5,411 nt of DNA from Methanobacteriota archaeon (GTDB taxonomy: Archaea > Thermoplasmatota > Thermoplasmata > RBG-16-68-12), in NCBI GenBank assembly GCA_005879045.1, contig VBLV01000111.1, positions 1 to 5,411 of the forward strand. The letters run 5' to 3'. Below are positions 1 to 5,340 of this stretch, piece by piece (positions within the stretch are counted from its first letter, which is position 1; each line of letters opens with the position of its first letter). Below the pieces are notes generated by a model. That model did no database searches and was not told the DNA's origin. It saw only the letters and a list, made by a program, of their open reading frames with translations. A program made the translations under genes and the position numbers.

Positions 1-609
1 GTCGCGATGGTCGATCTCACCTTGGACCGCGGTGCTTTTGAAGCCTACAAGGCGGACGAAGGCGAGCTCGGGATCGACATGGACAAGATGAAGGAGATCC
101 TGCGGCTGGCGAAGGCCGGCGAGACGATCGCCCTGCGACACGACGAGGACAAGAACCGCCTCGTGGTGACGGTCGGGAACACGACCCGGCGGATGGCCCT
201 CGTGGACACCGCGGGGATGAGCGATCCGAAAGTCCCGAGCCTGAACCTGCCTGCCAAGGTGGTTGTGCGGACGGACGAGCTGCGGCAGGCGATCCGGGCC
301 TCGGAGAGCATCAGCGACCACATCGCGCTCAAGGCCTCGCCGGAAGGATTCGAGGTCGTCTCGGAAGGCGACACGGACAACGTGTCTCACATGGTCGCGA
401 AGGACCTCCTCGAGGAGATCCAGGCCAAGGAGGCGGTGCGGTCCCTGTTCCCGCTGGACTACTTCTCGAACATGGTGAAGGCGATTAGCTCCGCCCCGAA
501 CGTGACCCTGTACCTCGGGTCCGATTATCCCGTGAAGATGGAGTTCAAGATCGCGGGCGGCAAGGGCGACGTGCGTTTTCTGCTCGCTCCCCGAATCGAG
601 TCCGAGTGA
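1..609 (+). CDS. pcn: DNA polymerase sliding clamp PCNA, 5' partial
   Basis: This is the C-terminal 202 residues of the archaeal sliding clamp, a ring that encircles DNA and tethers the replicative polymerase, FEN1, ligase and other PIP-box proteins. The reading frame is open from base 1 and runs V-A-M-V-D-L, matching the conserved strand that lies about 45 residues into a PCNA of ~245 residues. The ATG at position 7 is therefore internal, and the true start lies outside the window. Counting that Met as 1, the interdomain connecting loop is around residues 67-86 (VDTAGMSDPKVPSLNLPAKV), the SLFPLDYFSNMVKA helix is at 147-160, and the protein ends in the typical FLLAPRIE strand (191-198) and a TGA stop. 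Both domains of the visible part look intact. Most euryarchaea have one PCNA that forms a homotrimer, but copy number cannot be judged here. It converges on the pit gene. Confidence 0.96.
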   Translation, partial: VAMVDLTLDRGAFEAYKADEGELGIDMDKMKEILRLAKAGETIALRHDEDKNRLVVTVGNTTRRMALVDTAGMSDPKVPSLNLPAKVVVRTDELRQAIRASESISDHIALKASPEGFEVVSEGDTDNVSHMVAKDLLEEIQAKEAVRSLFPLDYFSNMVKAISSAPNVTLYLGSDYPVKMEFKIAGGKGDVRFLLAPRIESE

Positions 610-630
610 TTATCTAGATAGCTGGATAAT
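609..630. repeat. Inverted repeat after the PCNA stop codon
   Basis: ATTATC (609-614) is the exact reverse complement of GATAAT (625-630), with a 10-base spacer. Inside it is the 10-base perfect palindrome TATCTAGATA (611-620). The two foldings compete. Both are AT-rich and weak, and no long T-run follows on the plus strand. It overlaps the last base of the PCNA stop codon, so it could mark the PCNA transcript's 3' end or bind a dimeric protein. No function is demonstrated. Confidence 0.5.
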
Positions 631-695
631 AGCCTCACCGAAGACCGCTGCTCCGTCCCGAACCGCCTGGCTGCGATTCGTCGGCTAAGACCGTA

Positions 696-712
696 TCTTT
701 TGGAAAAGAAGG
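696..712 (-). terminator. Putative T-rich terminator of pit, perhaps bidirectional
   Basis: TCTTTT (696-701), two bases, then AAAAGA (704-709) form a perfect inverted repeat. On the minus strand the pit stop codon is followed at once by CCTTCTTTTCC. Archaeal RNA polymerase terminates mainly at T-rich tracts in the non-template strand, so this is a reasonable end point for pit. On the plus strand TCTTTT at 696-701 could also stop PCNA transcripts. The tract is short and interrupted, so efficiency is uncertain. Confidence 0.45.
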
Positions 713-1960
713 TCAGACGCGAAACACTGCGCGCAGGATCGCGTACGCGGCCATCCCGACGGCTGCGGACGCGGGGATCGTGATGATCCACGCCCAGAAG
801 ATCCTCCGCGCGACACCCCATCGGACCGCGGACAAGCGCTTCGTCGCGCCGACGCCCATGATCGCAGAGGCGATCACGTGGGTCGTGCTCACCGGGATCC
901 CAGCCAGCGCGCTGCTCGCGAGCGCGATGCCTCCCCCGGTCTCGGCGGAGAAGCCTTGCCAGGGCCGTAGGTGCGTCACCCGCTGAGACATCGTACGCAC
1001 GATGCGCCAGCCGCCGAAGAACGTCCCGAGCGAGATCGAGGCATGAGCGCCCAAGAGGACCCAGAACGGGACCGCGAACTGGCCCGAAGGGGGACCCCAC
1101 GGAGGGCCGATCGCCGCGACGACGAGGATGAGGGTGATGATCCCCATCCCTTTCTGGGCGTCGTTCGTCCCGTGCGTCACGCTGTAGAAGAAGCTCGAGA
1201 CGAGTTGCAGGCGCTTGAACTCGTGGTTCACCTTCGTCGGGGTGTGTCGGCGGAACAAGCGGATGACCACGAGCGCGAGGCCGAACGCGAACGCGAGTCC
1301 GACGAGCGGCGCGGCGACCATGTACACCACGATCTGGACGAGCCCTTTCAGGAGTATCTTTCCGAGAATGACCGCCGGGAGGAGTCCCGTGAGCAGACCG
1401 GCCAGGATGGTCATCCCGAGCGTCGGCCGATGCCTCCGGATGATGACGTCATACGCAAAGTAAGAGGCGGCGCCGAGCACGAACGCCATCCCCGTCACGG
1501 AGAGGAAGAGGAGCATGTTCGTGGTGCTTGGGAGGAGGATCGACCCCGTTCCCGCCGCGAGCGCCGACGCGCCGATGAGGCCACCGATCAGCGCATGACT
1601 GCTCGACGTCGGGAGGCCCCACAGCCACGTGATGATGTCCCACGCGATCGCGCCAACGACGCCCCCCATGATGATGGCCAACGAATGAAAGAGAGCGGCG
1701 TCGCTCAGTGGTAACGCATTCACTCCGAGGACGTTCGTGTCGATGATCCCCTTGCCGATCGTTTCCGCGATGGCATTTGTGATGAAGACCATCCCGACGA
1801 AGTTGCCGGCCGCCGCCATGGCGACGGCCTTCGTCGGCGTGAGGACTTTCGTCGCGACAATCGTCGCGATCGCGTTTGCGGCGTCGTGGAACCCGTTGAA
1901 GAAGTCGAACGAGAAGACGACGAGGATCGCGACCACGAGGATCGCGAAGAGATCCGCCAT
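713..1960 (-). CDS. pit: PiT-family inorganic phosphate permease
   Basis: This is a 415-residue integral membrane protein of the PiT (PF01384) phosphate transporter family, which carries phosphate inward with a coupling cation (H+ or Na+; which one cannot be told here). The family's inverted repeat is visible. The first half has GFHDAANAIAT at 23-33 and GLPTSSSHALIGG at 115-127. The second half has THGTNDAQKGMGII at 262-275 and GIPVSTTHVIASAIMGVG at 354-371. I count roughly 10-11 hydrophobic helices, with a charged central loop at about 236-255 (RRHTPTKVNHEFKR region). The His in GFHDAAN is normal for the PitA-like branch. The ATG at 1960 is preceded by GGAGG (1973-1977), a rather long 12 bases upstream. 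The spacer to the DUF47 gene (1961-2015) is GC-rich without a TATA box, so the two are probably co-transcribed. The spacer holds a weak GTCCTC/GAGGAC inverted repeat (1982-1987 with 2010-2015). A sulfate-permease relative is possible but less likely given the DUF47 partner. Confidence 0.93.
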   Translation of the reverse strand: MADLFAILVVAILVVFSFDFFNGFHDAANAIATIVATKVLTPTKAVAMAAAGNFVGMVFITNAIAETIGKGIIDTNVLGVNALPLSDAALFHSLAIIMGGVVGAIAWDIITWLWGLPTSSSHALIGGLIGASALAAGTGSILLPSTTNMLLFLSVTGMAFVLGAASYFAYDVIIRRHRPTLGMTILAGLLTGLLPAVILGKILLKGLVQIVVYMVAAPLVGLAFAFGLALVVIRLFRRHTPTKVNHEFKRLQLVSSFFYSVTHGTNDAQKGMGIITLILVVAAIGPPWGPPSGQFAVPFWVLLGAHASISLGTFFGGWRIVRTMSQRVTHLRPWQGFSAETGGGIALASSALAGIPVSTTHVIASAIMGVGATKRLSAVRWGVARRIFWAWIITIPASAAVGMAAYAILRAVFRV

Positions 1961-2015
1961 TCCCGGTCCGTGCCTCCGCGCGTCCTCCTTCCTGCCGCGA
2001 GAGAGCTCCGAGGAC

Positions 2016-2645
2016 TCACTGATTCTTCGCCACGATGTCGCTGAGCACGTTGGCGACGTCCTCGCAATGGTCCGTGGCCTGCTCGAGGACCTCCGTGATT
2101 TCCTTGAACTTGATGATCGTCACGGGATCCTCCTGACGGAAGAGGGCCGCGACGGCATTGTTCATGAGGTCGTCGGCGACGTTCTCGAGGCGGTGGACCT
2201 CGATGGAGATCCGTTCGACCCCATCGGCCTGCTTCATGTTGCGGATCAGCCCGACCGCATCCTTCAGTAGCCGCATCCCGTCCTTGATCACATCTCCGAG
2301 CTGCACCATCGCCTCGGTCGGACGATCAATCTCATAGAGGCCGATCCGGCTCGAGGCCGCCTCGATCATGTCCAGGACATTGTCGAGTTCGGTGGCGAGG
2401 GACTGGATGTCCTCCCGGTCGATCGGAGTGATGAACGTCTTGTTCAGTTCCTCGTAGACCCGATGGACGATCTCGTCGCCGTGGTGCTCCACGTCCTTGA
2501 TCCGTCGGCACTTCATCGGCACGTCGCGGAAGTCGTGTAGCAGGTCCGCGAGTGCGATCGCACCCTCGTCGACCGTCGCGGCGAGCTTCTCGAGGAGGTC
2601 GAAAAACTGGCGCTCCTGCGGGATAATCCATCCTTTCAAGCCCAT
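2016..2645 (-). CDS. DUF47 (PhoU-like) protein, probable Pit accessory protein
   Basis: This 209-residue, all-helical soluble protein is of the DUF47/PhoU_div family (PF01865), whose genes commonly sit beside pit genes and whose members are thought to regulate the permease. Length fits the family (about 205-220). The PhoU-like three-helix pattern appears twice. Acidic E-x3-D motifs of the sort that bind metal in PhoU proteins are at E53-D57 (EHHGD) and E154-D158 (ENVAD). The well-conserved FITPIDREDIQSLATELDNVLD segment spans 71-92. The C-terminal helix has TDHCEDVANVLSDIV (191-205). No signal peptide or membrane segment is seen. ATG at 2645 is supported by GGGGAG (2655-2660) and GAGGG (2649-2653) just upstream. 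The gene lies 67 bases downstream of SRP54 and 55 bases upstream of pit, on the same strand. The family assignment is firm. The regulatory role is inferred from the family and context. Confidence 0.92.
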   Translation of the reverse strand: MGLKGWIIPQERQFFDLLEKLAATVDEGAIALADLLHDFRDVPMKCRRIKDVEHHGDEIVHRVYEELNKTFITPIDREDIQSLATELDNVLDMIEAASSRIGLYEIDRPTEAMVQLGDVIKDGMRLLKDAVGLIRNMKQADGVERISIEVHRLENVADDLMNNAVAALFRQEDPVTIIKFKEITEVLEQATDHCEDVANVLSDIVAKNQ

Positions 2646-2682
2646 TGGCCCTCGCTCCCCGTTGAAGCCGTAGACCTAGTAC

Positions 2683-2691
2683 ATCATTAAG
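2683..2691 (-). promoter_or_regulatory. Weak TATA-like element before the DUF47-pit pair
   Basis: On the minus strand the 67-base gap between SRP54 and DUF47 contains CTTAATGAT, its only AT-rich stretch close to the usual archaeal TATA spacing. Initiation about 25 bases on, near 2660, would give a leader of some 15 bases beginning at the GGGGAG ribosome binding sequence. The match to a TATA consensus is poor. The alternative is read-through from SRP54, since no clear T-rich terminator follows that gene. Confidence 0.22.
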
Positions 2692-2712
2692 GTGTCGTAT
2701 CGGAGTGGTCTG

Positions 2713-4056
2713 TCAGCCCTTGTCGAGGTCGACTCCCGACGCCTCGAGCTGCTGGAGGAGCTGCTTCCGCATCTTCCGGTTGCCGGCGAAGCCCTTGATC
2801 GCCTTGCGTGACATCTCGTAGTTTCGAAGCAGTTCCTTCACGTCCCGTGGCGCCACGCCGGCCCCGCGCGCGATCCGTTGCACTCGGGACGACTTCACGA
2901 GTTTCGGGTCTTTCATCTCGTCGTCCGTCATCGAGTCCATGATGATCTTGAATCGTCGAAGGCGCGCTTGCGTGTTCTCCATGTCCGCGTCCTTCATCTT
3001 GCCGCCCACGCCCGGAATCAGGGAGGCGAGCTTCCGCATCGGGCCCATGTCCGTCAGCATCTCGATCTGTTCGTACATCTCGTGGAGTGTGAACTTCCCC
3101 GCCATGATCTTCTTCGTCAGCGCCTCGGCCTTCTGCGTGTCGATGGCCTCTTGCGCGCGCTCGAGGAGCGTCTCGAGGTCGCCCATCCCCAGAAGGCGTG
3201 AGATGAACCGTGGCGGCTCGAATTTCTCGAGGTCATCGATCTTCTCGCCTACGCCGATTAAGATGATCGGAGCCTTGACCTCGGCGACCGCCGACAAGGC
3301 GCCGCCCCCTTTCGCGGTCCCGTCGAGCTTCGTGACGATGACGCCCGTGATGGCGACGGCGTCGTGGAATGCCTTCGCCTGCGGGCCGGCCTGCTGTCCG
3401 ACGGTCGCGTCGAGCACGAGGAGGCGCTCGTCCGCTTGCACCGCCTTCGCGACGCCTTCAATTTCCGCGATCAAGTCGGGTTCGAGGGCGTGCCGACCGG
3501 ACGAGTCCACGATGATGACGTCCGTCCCTTCGAGCGCCTTCACCCCGGCCTTGGCGATCTTCACGGCGTCTTTCGCGCCCGGATCCCCGTAGAACGGCGC
3601 GTTGATCTGTTCCGCGAGCTGCTTCAGCTGATCGTACGCCGCGGGCCGGTGCACGTCCGCCGCGACGAGGCCGGCGGAGAGCCCCTTCTTCTGGAAGAAC
3701 TTCGCGAGCTTCCCCGCGGTCGTCGTCTTGCCCTGCCCGTACAACCCGACGAGGAGGATTCGCTGTTTCTGGAGCGCGACTTCACGGGTGGTCCCCAAGA
3801 TGTTGACGAGCTCCTCGTAGATGATGCGCACGACGTGCTCGCGCGGGCTCATGCCCGGAGGGGGTTTCTCCTCGAGCGCGCGCCGCTGGAGCTGCTTCGT
3901 GATCGTTAGGGCGAGCCGCACGTTCACGTCCGCCTGGATGAGCGCGCGCTGGATGTCGCGGACGATCTCCTTGATGAGCGACTCGTCGACATAGCTGGCG
4001 CCCGCAATCTTGCGGAGCGCCTCGCGGAGGGAGCCGCCGAGTTTCTCGAGGACCAT
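2713..4056 (-). CDS. srp54: Signal recognition particle 54 kDa protein (SRP54)
   Basis: This is the 447-residue GTPase of the signal recognition particle. With 7S RNA and SRP19 it binds signal sequences on nascent chains and docks at FtsY on the membrane. The helical N domain covers about 1-95. The G domain has G1 GLYGQGKTTT (104-113), G2 DVHRPAAYDQL (134-144), G3 DSSGR (184-188), G4 TKLDG (242-246), the following TAKGGGAL box (247-254) and G5 GVGE (268-271). The M domain (about 300-447) holds the hydrophobic signal-binding helices and the RNA-binding helix-turn-helix RVQRIARGAGVAPRDVKELL (391-410). Length is normal and no motif is broken. G3 reads DSSGR rather than the commoner DTAGR or DTSGR. 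ATG at 4056 has GGAG (4064-4067) seven bases upstream. No SRP19 or FtsY gene is visible here. The nearest upstream gene is 362 bases away, so it probably has its own promoter. Confidence 0.97.
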   Translation of the reverse strand: MVLEKLGGSLREALRKIAGASYVDESLIKEIVRDIQRALIQADVNVRLALTITKQLQRRALEEKPPPGMSPREHVVRIIYEELVNILGTTREVALQKQRILLVGLYGQGKTTTAGKLAKFFQKKGLSAGLVAADVHRPAAYDQLKQLAEQINAPFYGDPGAKDAVKIAKAGVKALEGTDVIIVDSSGRHALEPDLIAEIEGVAKAVQADERLLVLDATVGQQAGPQAKAFHDAVAITGVIVTKLDGTAKGGGALSAVAEVKAPIILIGVGEKIDDLEKFEPPRFISRLLGMGDLETLLERAQEAIDTQKAEALTKKIMAGKFTLHEMYEQIEMLTDMGPMRKLASLIPGVGGKMKDADMENTQARLRRFKIIMDSMTDDEMKDPKLVKSSRVQRIARGAGVAPRDVKELLRNYEMSRKAIKGFAGNRKMRKQLLQQLEASGVDLDKG

Positions 4057-4063
4057 CGGACGT

Positions 4064-4067
4064 CTCC
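4064..4067 (-). promoter_or_regulatory. Ribosome binding site of srp54
   Basis: GGAG on the minus strand sits seven bases before the ATG at 4056. This supports that start over any downstream codon and implies a leadered transcript. Confidence 0.6.
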
Positions 4068-4123
4068 AAAGTGCGGAGGCACGTTAAGGTTGGCGGTGGA
4101 ACAAGCGCGCTCGCGCAACGTCG

Positions 4124-4133
4124 ATGTAAGAAA
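4124..4133 (-). promoter_or_regulatory. Possible promoter element or T-tract upstream of srp54
   Basis: On the minus strand a run CCTTTTTCTTACATCG spans about 4122-4137. TTTCTTACAT at 4124-4133 is the most TATA-like stretch within 100 bases of the srp54 start. Initiation ~25 bases on would give a leader of about 45 bases. The same T-tract (TTTTT at 4131-4135) could instead terminate a transcript coming from upstream. The sequence does not decide between these. Confidence 0.25.
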
Positions 4134-4310
4134 AAGGGAAGGGAGGGCTAGCCTTGTCAGAAGGGATGGGATGCACTCTAACGAACTAGCCCAAAATTCC
4201 CCCGGAATCATATTCGAAATTGGCTACTTAACACTTTGTAAAATCTGGGAGGGCCGATGGCGCCGACAATCCCCGGGGGGTCCAGGTGTGACAAACCGCG
4301 GCCTTGGGGG

Positions 4311-4329
4311 GGTCGCTATCCAGGCGACC
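4311..4329. repeat. Perfect 6-bp stem-loop in the srp54 upstream spacer
   Basis: GGTCGC (4311-4316) and GCGACC (4324-4329) are exact reverse complements around a seven-base loop, and a G-T wobble at 4310/4330 can extend the stem by one pair. A seven-G run (4306-4312) overlaps the left arm. The stem is strong and GC-rich. It lies about 20 bases downstream, on the minus strand, of the AT palindrome at 4338-4350. Its role is unknown. Confidence 0.5.
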
Positions 4330-4337
4330 TGCCGTGC

Positions 4338-4350
4338 TATACTAAGTATA
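4338..4350. promoter_or_regulatory. TATACTAAGTATA near-palindrome, possible operator or TATA box
   Basis: The 13 bases TATACTAAGTATA are a perfect palindrome about a single central A, in otherwise GC-rich surroundings. Such an odd-length dyad could be a binding site for a dimeric regulator, or a TATA-like element usable in either direction. If used on the minus strand, initiation would fall near 4315 and give a leader of roughly 260 bases before srp54. If used on the plus strand, it would run antisense to the coiled-coil gene. No partner gene shows which is right. Confidence 0.35.
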
Positions 4351-4376
4351 TTCCCCCGAGAGGTTAGTGGCGGCCA

Positions 4377-4391
4377 CCCGGAGATGCCGGG
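4377..4391 (-). terminator. GC stem-loop downstream of the coiled-coil gene
   Basis: CCCGG (4377-4381) and CCGGG (4387-4391) pair around a five-base loop, about 28 bases past the coiled-coil stop codon on the minus strand. A second tight dyad, GTGGC-G-GCCAC, overlaps it at 4367-4377. Neither is followed by a T-run, so these are not classical terminators. They may protect or define the 3' end of the message. Treat this as a structural observation. Confidence 0.25.
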
Positions 4392-4418
4392 GTAGATGGA
4401 GGCCGAACCTTGGGGTGG

Positions 4419-5282
4419 TCAAAGGTATCCGGACTTCTGGAGCATGAGGAGGTCCTCGGTCGAGAGCTTCTCGCCTTTCTTGAACCGCTCGAAGATGAGT
4501 TCTGCCTCTTTCTTCGCGTCGACCTCTTCCGCGACTTCTTCGGTGACGCCGCGGCTCTTCATCCAGATGCCGTGAATGATCTTGTCGTAATCGTGGACCT
4601 GGCGGATGTGCTCGATGTGCTTGCGGTGTTCCTCGTCCGCGAGCATCTTCGTCTTGATGAACTCCTCTTGCGCCCGGTCGGCCTCCCGGCGCAAGTTGTC
4701 GCCTTGCTCGTAGAGCGCGGTCATCTGGTCGTGCTCCGCTTGGGCCTTCTCCGCGAGCTCGGAGACGCGCTTGTGAGCGTCTTCCGCGAGGTCTCGCGCC
4801 GACTTTAGCTCGTCTTTCATCTTCCGGACGTCCTCGTTCTCCTCGAGCGACTTCTCGAGTTTCTTGACCTCCGCCTGCAAGCGTTGGATCTCGTCGATTA
4901 GGGCGCGTTCCTTGTCGACCGTCAGGACGGACGTCATCTGTCGGAACTCGAGGCGCTTCAGTTCCTGCTGGAGCTTTCCGAGCGGTACCGCGCCGCGGGG
5001 GAGCTTCCTCCGCTTGAGTTCGCTGAGTTGGTCCTGGAGCTCGTTGACCCGCCGGTTGTAGCGGTCGCGCTCCTCTTTCGCGGCCTTGACCTGGGCGTTC
5101 AATTCGTCCCGCTGGATCCGGTGTTGGGTCGCCTCGTCGACGAGTGCCCGGACCTGGGCGTTCAGGGCGTCGCGCTTCTCGACCCACTCCCGCGTCTTGT
5201 CGTTCAGCTCGTCGCGACGACGGCGGTGGCGTTCCGCCTCTTGGTTCTCTCGCTCCCGCTTCAGCTGTAGATCATCCAGCAC
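4419..5282 (-). CDS. Archaeal coiled-coil protein, COG1340-like
   Basis: This predicted 287-residue, highly charged, almost wholly helical protein resembles the uncharacterised archaeal coiled-coil family COG1340. Its function is not known. The N-terminal coil (about 5-90) carries a repeated R-D-x-x-N motif at 23-27, 37-41, 58-62 and 72-76. The spacings are 14, 21 and 14, all whole heptads. A break with prolines (RRKLPRGAVP, 91-100) separates it from a second coil (about 101-230). The C-terminus ends in a compact segment, FKKGEKLSTEDLLMLQKSG (267-285), typical of the family. No signal peptide, membrane segment or nucleotide-binding motif (no Walker A) is seen, so it is not an SMC/Rad50 fragment with its head. 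I chose the GTG at 5282, not the ATG at 5402. The GTG has GAGGG five bases upstream, and a TATA box lies between the two candidates, so a transcript from it could not include the ATG. The 40-residue extension is also rich in Arg and unlike the family. Confidence 0.85.
   Translation of the reverse strand: MLDDLQLKRERENQEAERHRRRRDELNDKTREWVEKRDALNAQVRALVDEATQHRIQRDELNAQVKAAKEERDRYNRRVNELQDQLSELKRRKLPRGAVPLGKLQQELKRLEFRQMTSVLTVDKERALIDEIQRLQAEVKKLEKSLEENEDVRKMKDELKSARDLAEDAHKRVSELAEKAQAEHDQMTALYEQGDNLRREADRAQEEFIKTKMLADEEHRKHIEHIRQVHDYDKIIHGIWMKSRGVTEEVAEEVDAKKEAELIFERFKKGEKLSTEDLLMLQKSGYL
5088..5164 (-). repeat. In-frame 14-base direct repeat within the coiled-coil gene
   Basis: The 14 bases GACCTGGGCGTTCA occur at 5088-5101 and again at 5151-5164 (plus-strand reading). 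They lie 63 bases apart, exactly 21 codons or three heptads. They encode the L-N-A-Q-V part of the protein's repeated motif. A diverged third relative (GTTCAGCTCGTC) is near 5202-5213. The pattern suggests growth of the coil by internal duplication in heptad units, although convergent codon choice for a repeated peptide could also produce it. Confidence 0.6.
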
Positions 5283-5287
5283 CGAAA

Positions 5288-5292
5288 CCCTC
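5288..5292 (-). promoter_or_regulatory. Ribosome binding site that supports the GTG start
   Basis: On the minus strand GAGGG (within GAGAGGG, 5288-5294) stands five bases before the GTG at 5282. The spacing and sequence fit pairing with the archaeal 16S rRNA 3' end, and this is a main reason for choosing that start. Confidence 0.55.
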
Positions 5293-5331
5293 TCGAGACC
5301 GGCTGGTGGGAAGTTGCGAAGAATACCTCGG

Positions 5332-5340
5332 CTTATAAAA
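5332..5340 (-). promoter_or_regulatory. Archaeal TATA box of the coiled-coil gene
   Basis: The minus strand reads TTTTATAAG at 5340-5332, preceded by the purine-rich GGGAAG, which could act as a BRE. This is the best TATA match in the window, and its surroundings are GC-rich. Initiation about 25 bases downstream, near 5310, gives a leader of about 28 bases that contains the ribosome binding site. The 71 bases upstream of it (5341-5411) show no gene that I can support. Confidence 0.65.

Larger units (their letters stand above)
4057..4418. other. 362-base gene-free spacer between srp54 and the coiled-coil gene
   Basis: No convincing protein gene lies here. The open frames crossing it have no recognisable family character. 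Its composition differs from the flanking genes: one AT-rich part (about 4185-4250, on the plus strand including CCAAAATTCC and CTTTGTAAAATC) and one GC-rich part with runs of six G at 4275-4280 and seven G at 4306-4312. It contains the small hairpins and AT palindrome listed separately. It must hold the 3' end of the coiled-coil transcript and the srp54 promoter. I looked for tRNA, C/D-box and 7S RNA signatures and saw none. A small RNA cannot be ruled out. Confidence 0.6.

Noticed and set aside
7..9. ATG at position 7 as the start of PCNA
   Set aside because: The frame is open to the window edge, and the residues V-A before this Met match the conserved PCNA strand. The domain would lack its first ~45 residues, so this is an internal Met of a gene cut by the window.
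971..1714. 247-codon open frame on the plus strand across the pit gene
   Set aside because: It is antisense to a clear PiT permease. The product is dominated by Arg, Glu and Asp with no domain, as expected from the complement of GC-rich codons.
1862..1894. His replacing Asn in the first PiT signature (GFHDAAN) as a functional change
   Set aside because: GFHDxAN is the normal form in PitA-like permeases, so this is not unusual.
3364..3909. 181-codon plus-strand open frame opposite srp54
   Set aside because: It is the shadow of the srp54 G domain. All GTPase motifs read cleanly on the minus strand, and this frame has no recognisable family.
4275..4312. G-quadruplex from the G-runs on the plus strand
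   Set aside because: Only two long G-runs lie within reach of each other, 25 bases apart, so four tracts with short loops are not available for a stable intramolecular quadruplex.
4090..4395. 101-codon plus-strand open frame filling the srp54 upstream spacer
   Set aside because: It has no good ribosome binding sequence, no recognisable domain and irregular composition, and it runs over the hairpins and the AT palindrome. Protein-level conservation in relatives would be needed to revive it.
4057..4418. 7S SRP RNA or a tRNA gene next to srp54
   Set aside because: I saw no GGAAG-type helix 8 motif with its partner loops, no GGTTCRANTCC T-loop and no cloverleaf. GGTTCGGCCTCC on the minus strand near 4399-4410 resembles a T-loop but lacks the invariant A and has no matching arms.
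4342..5187. 281-codon minus-strand open frame in another frame of the coiled-coil gene
   Set aside because: The product is Arg/Gly/Pro-rich low complexity. The overlapping frame gives a coherent heptad coil with a family-like C-terminus, TATA box and ribosome binding site.
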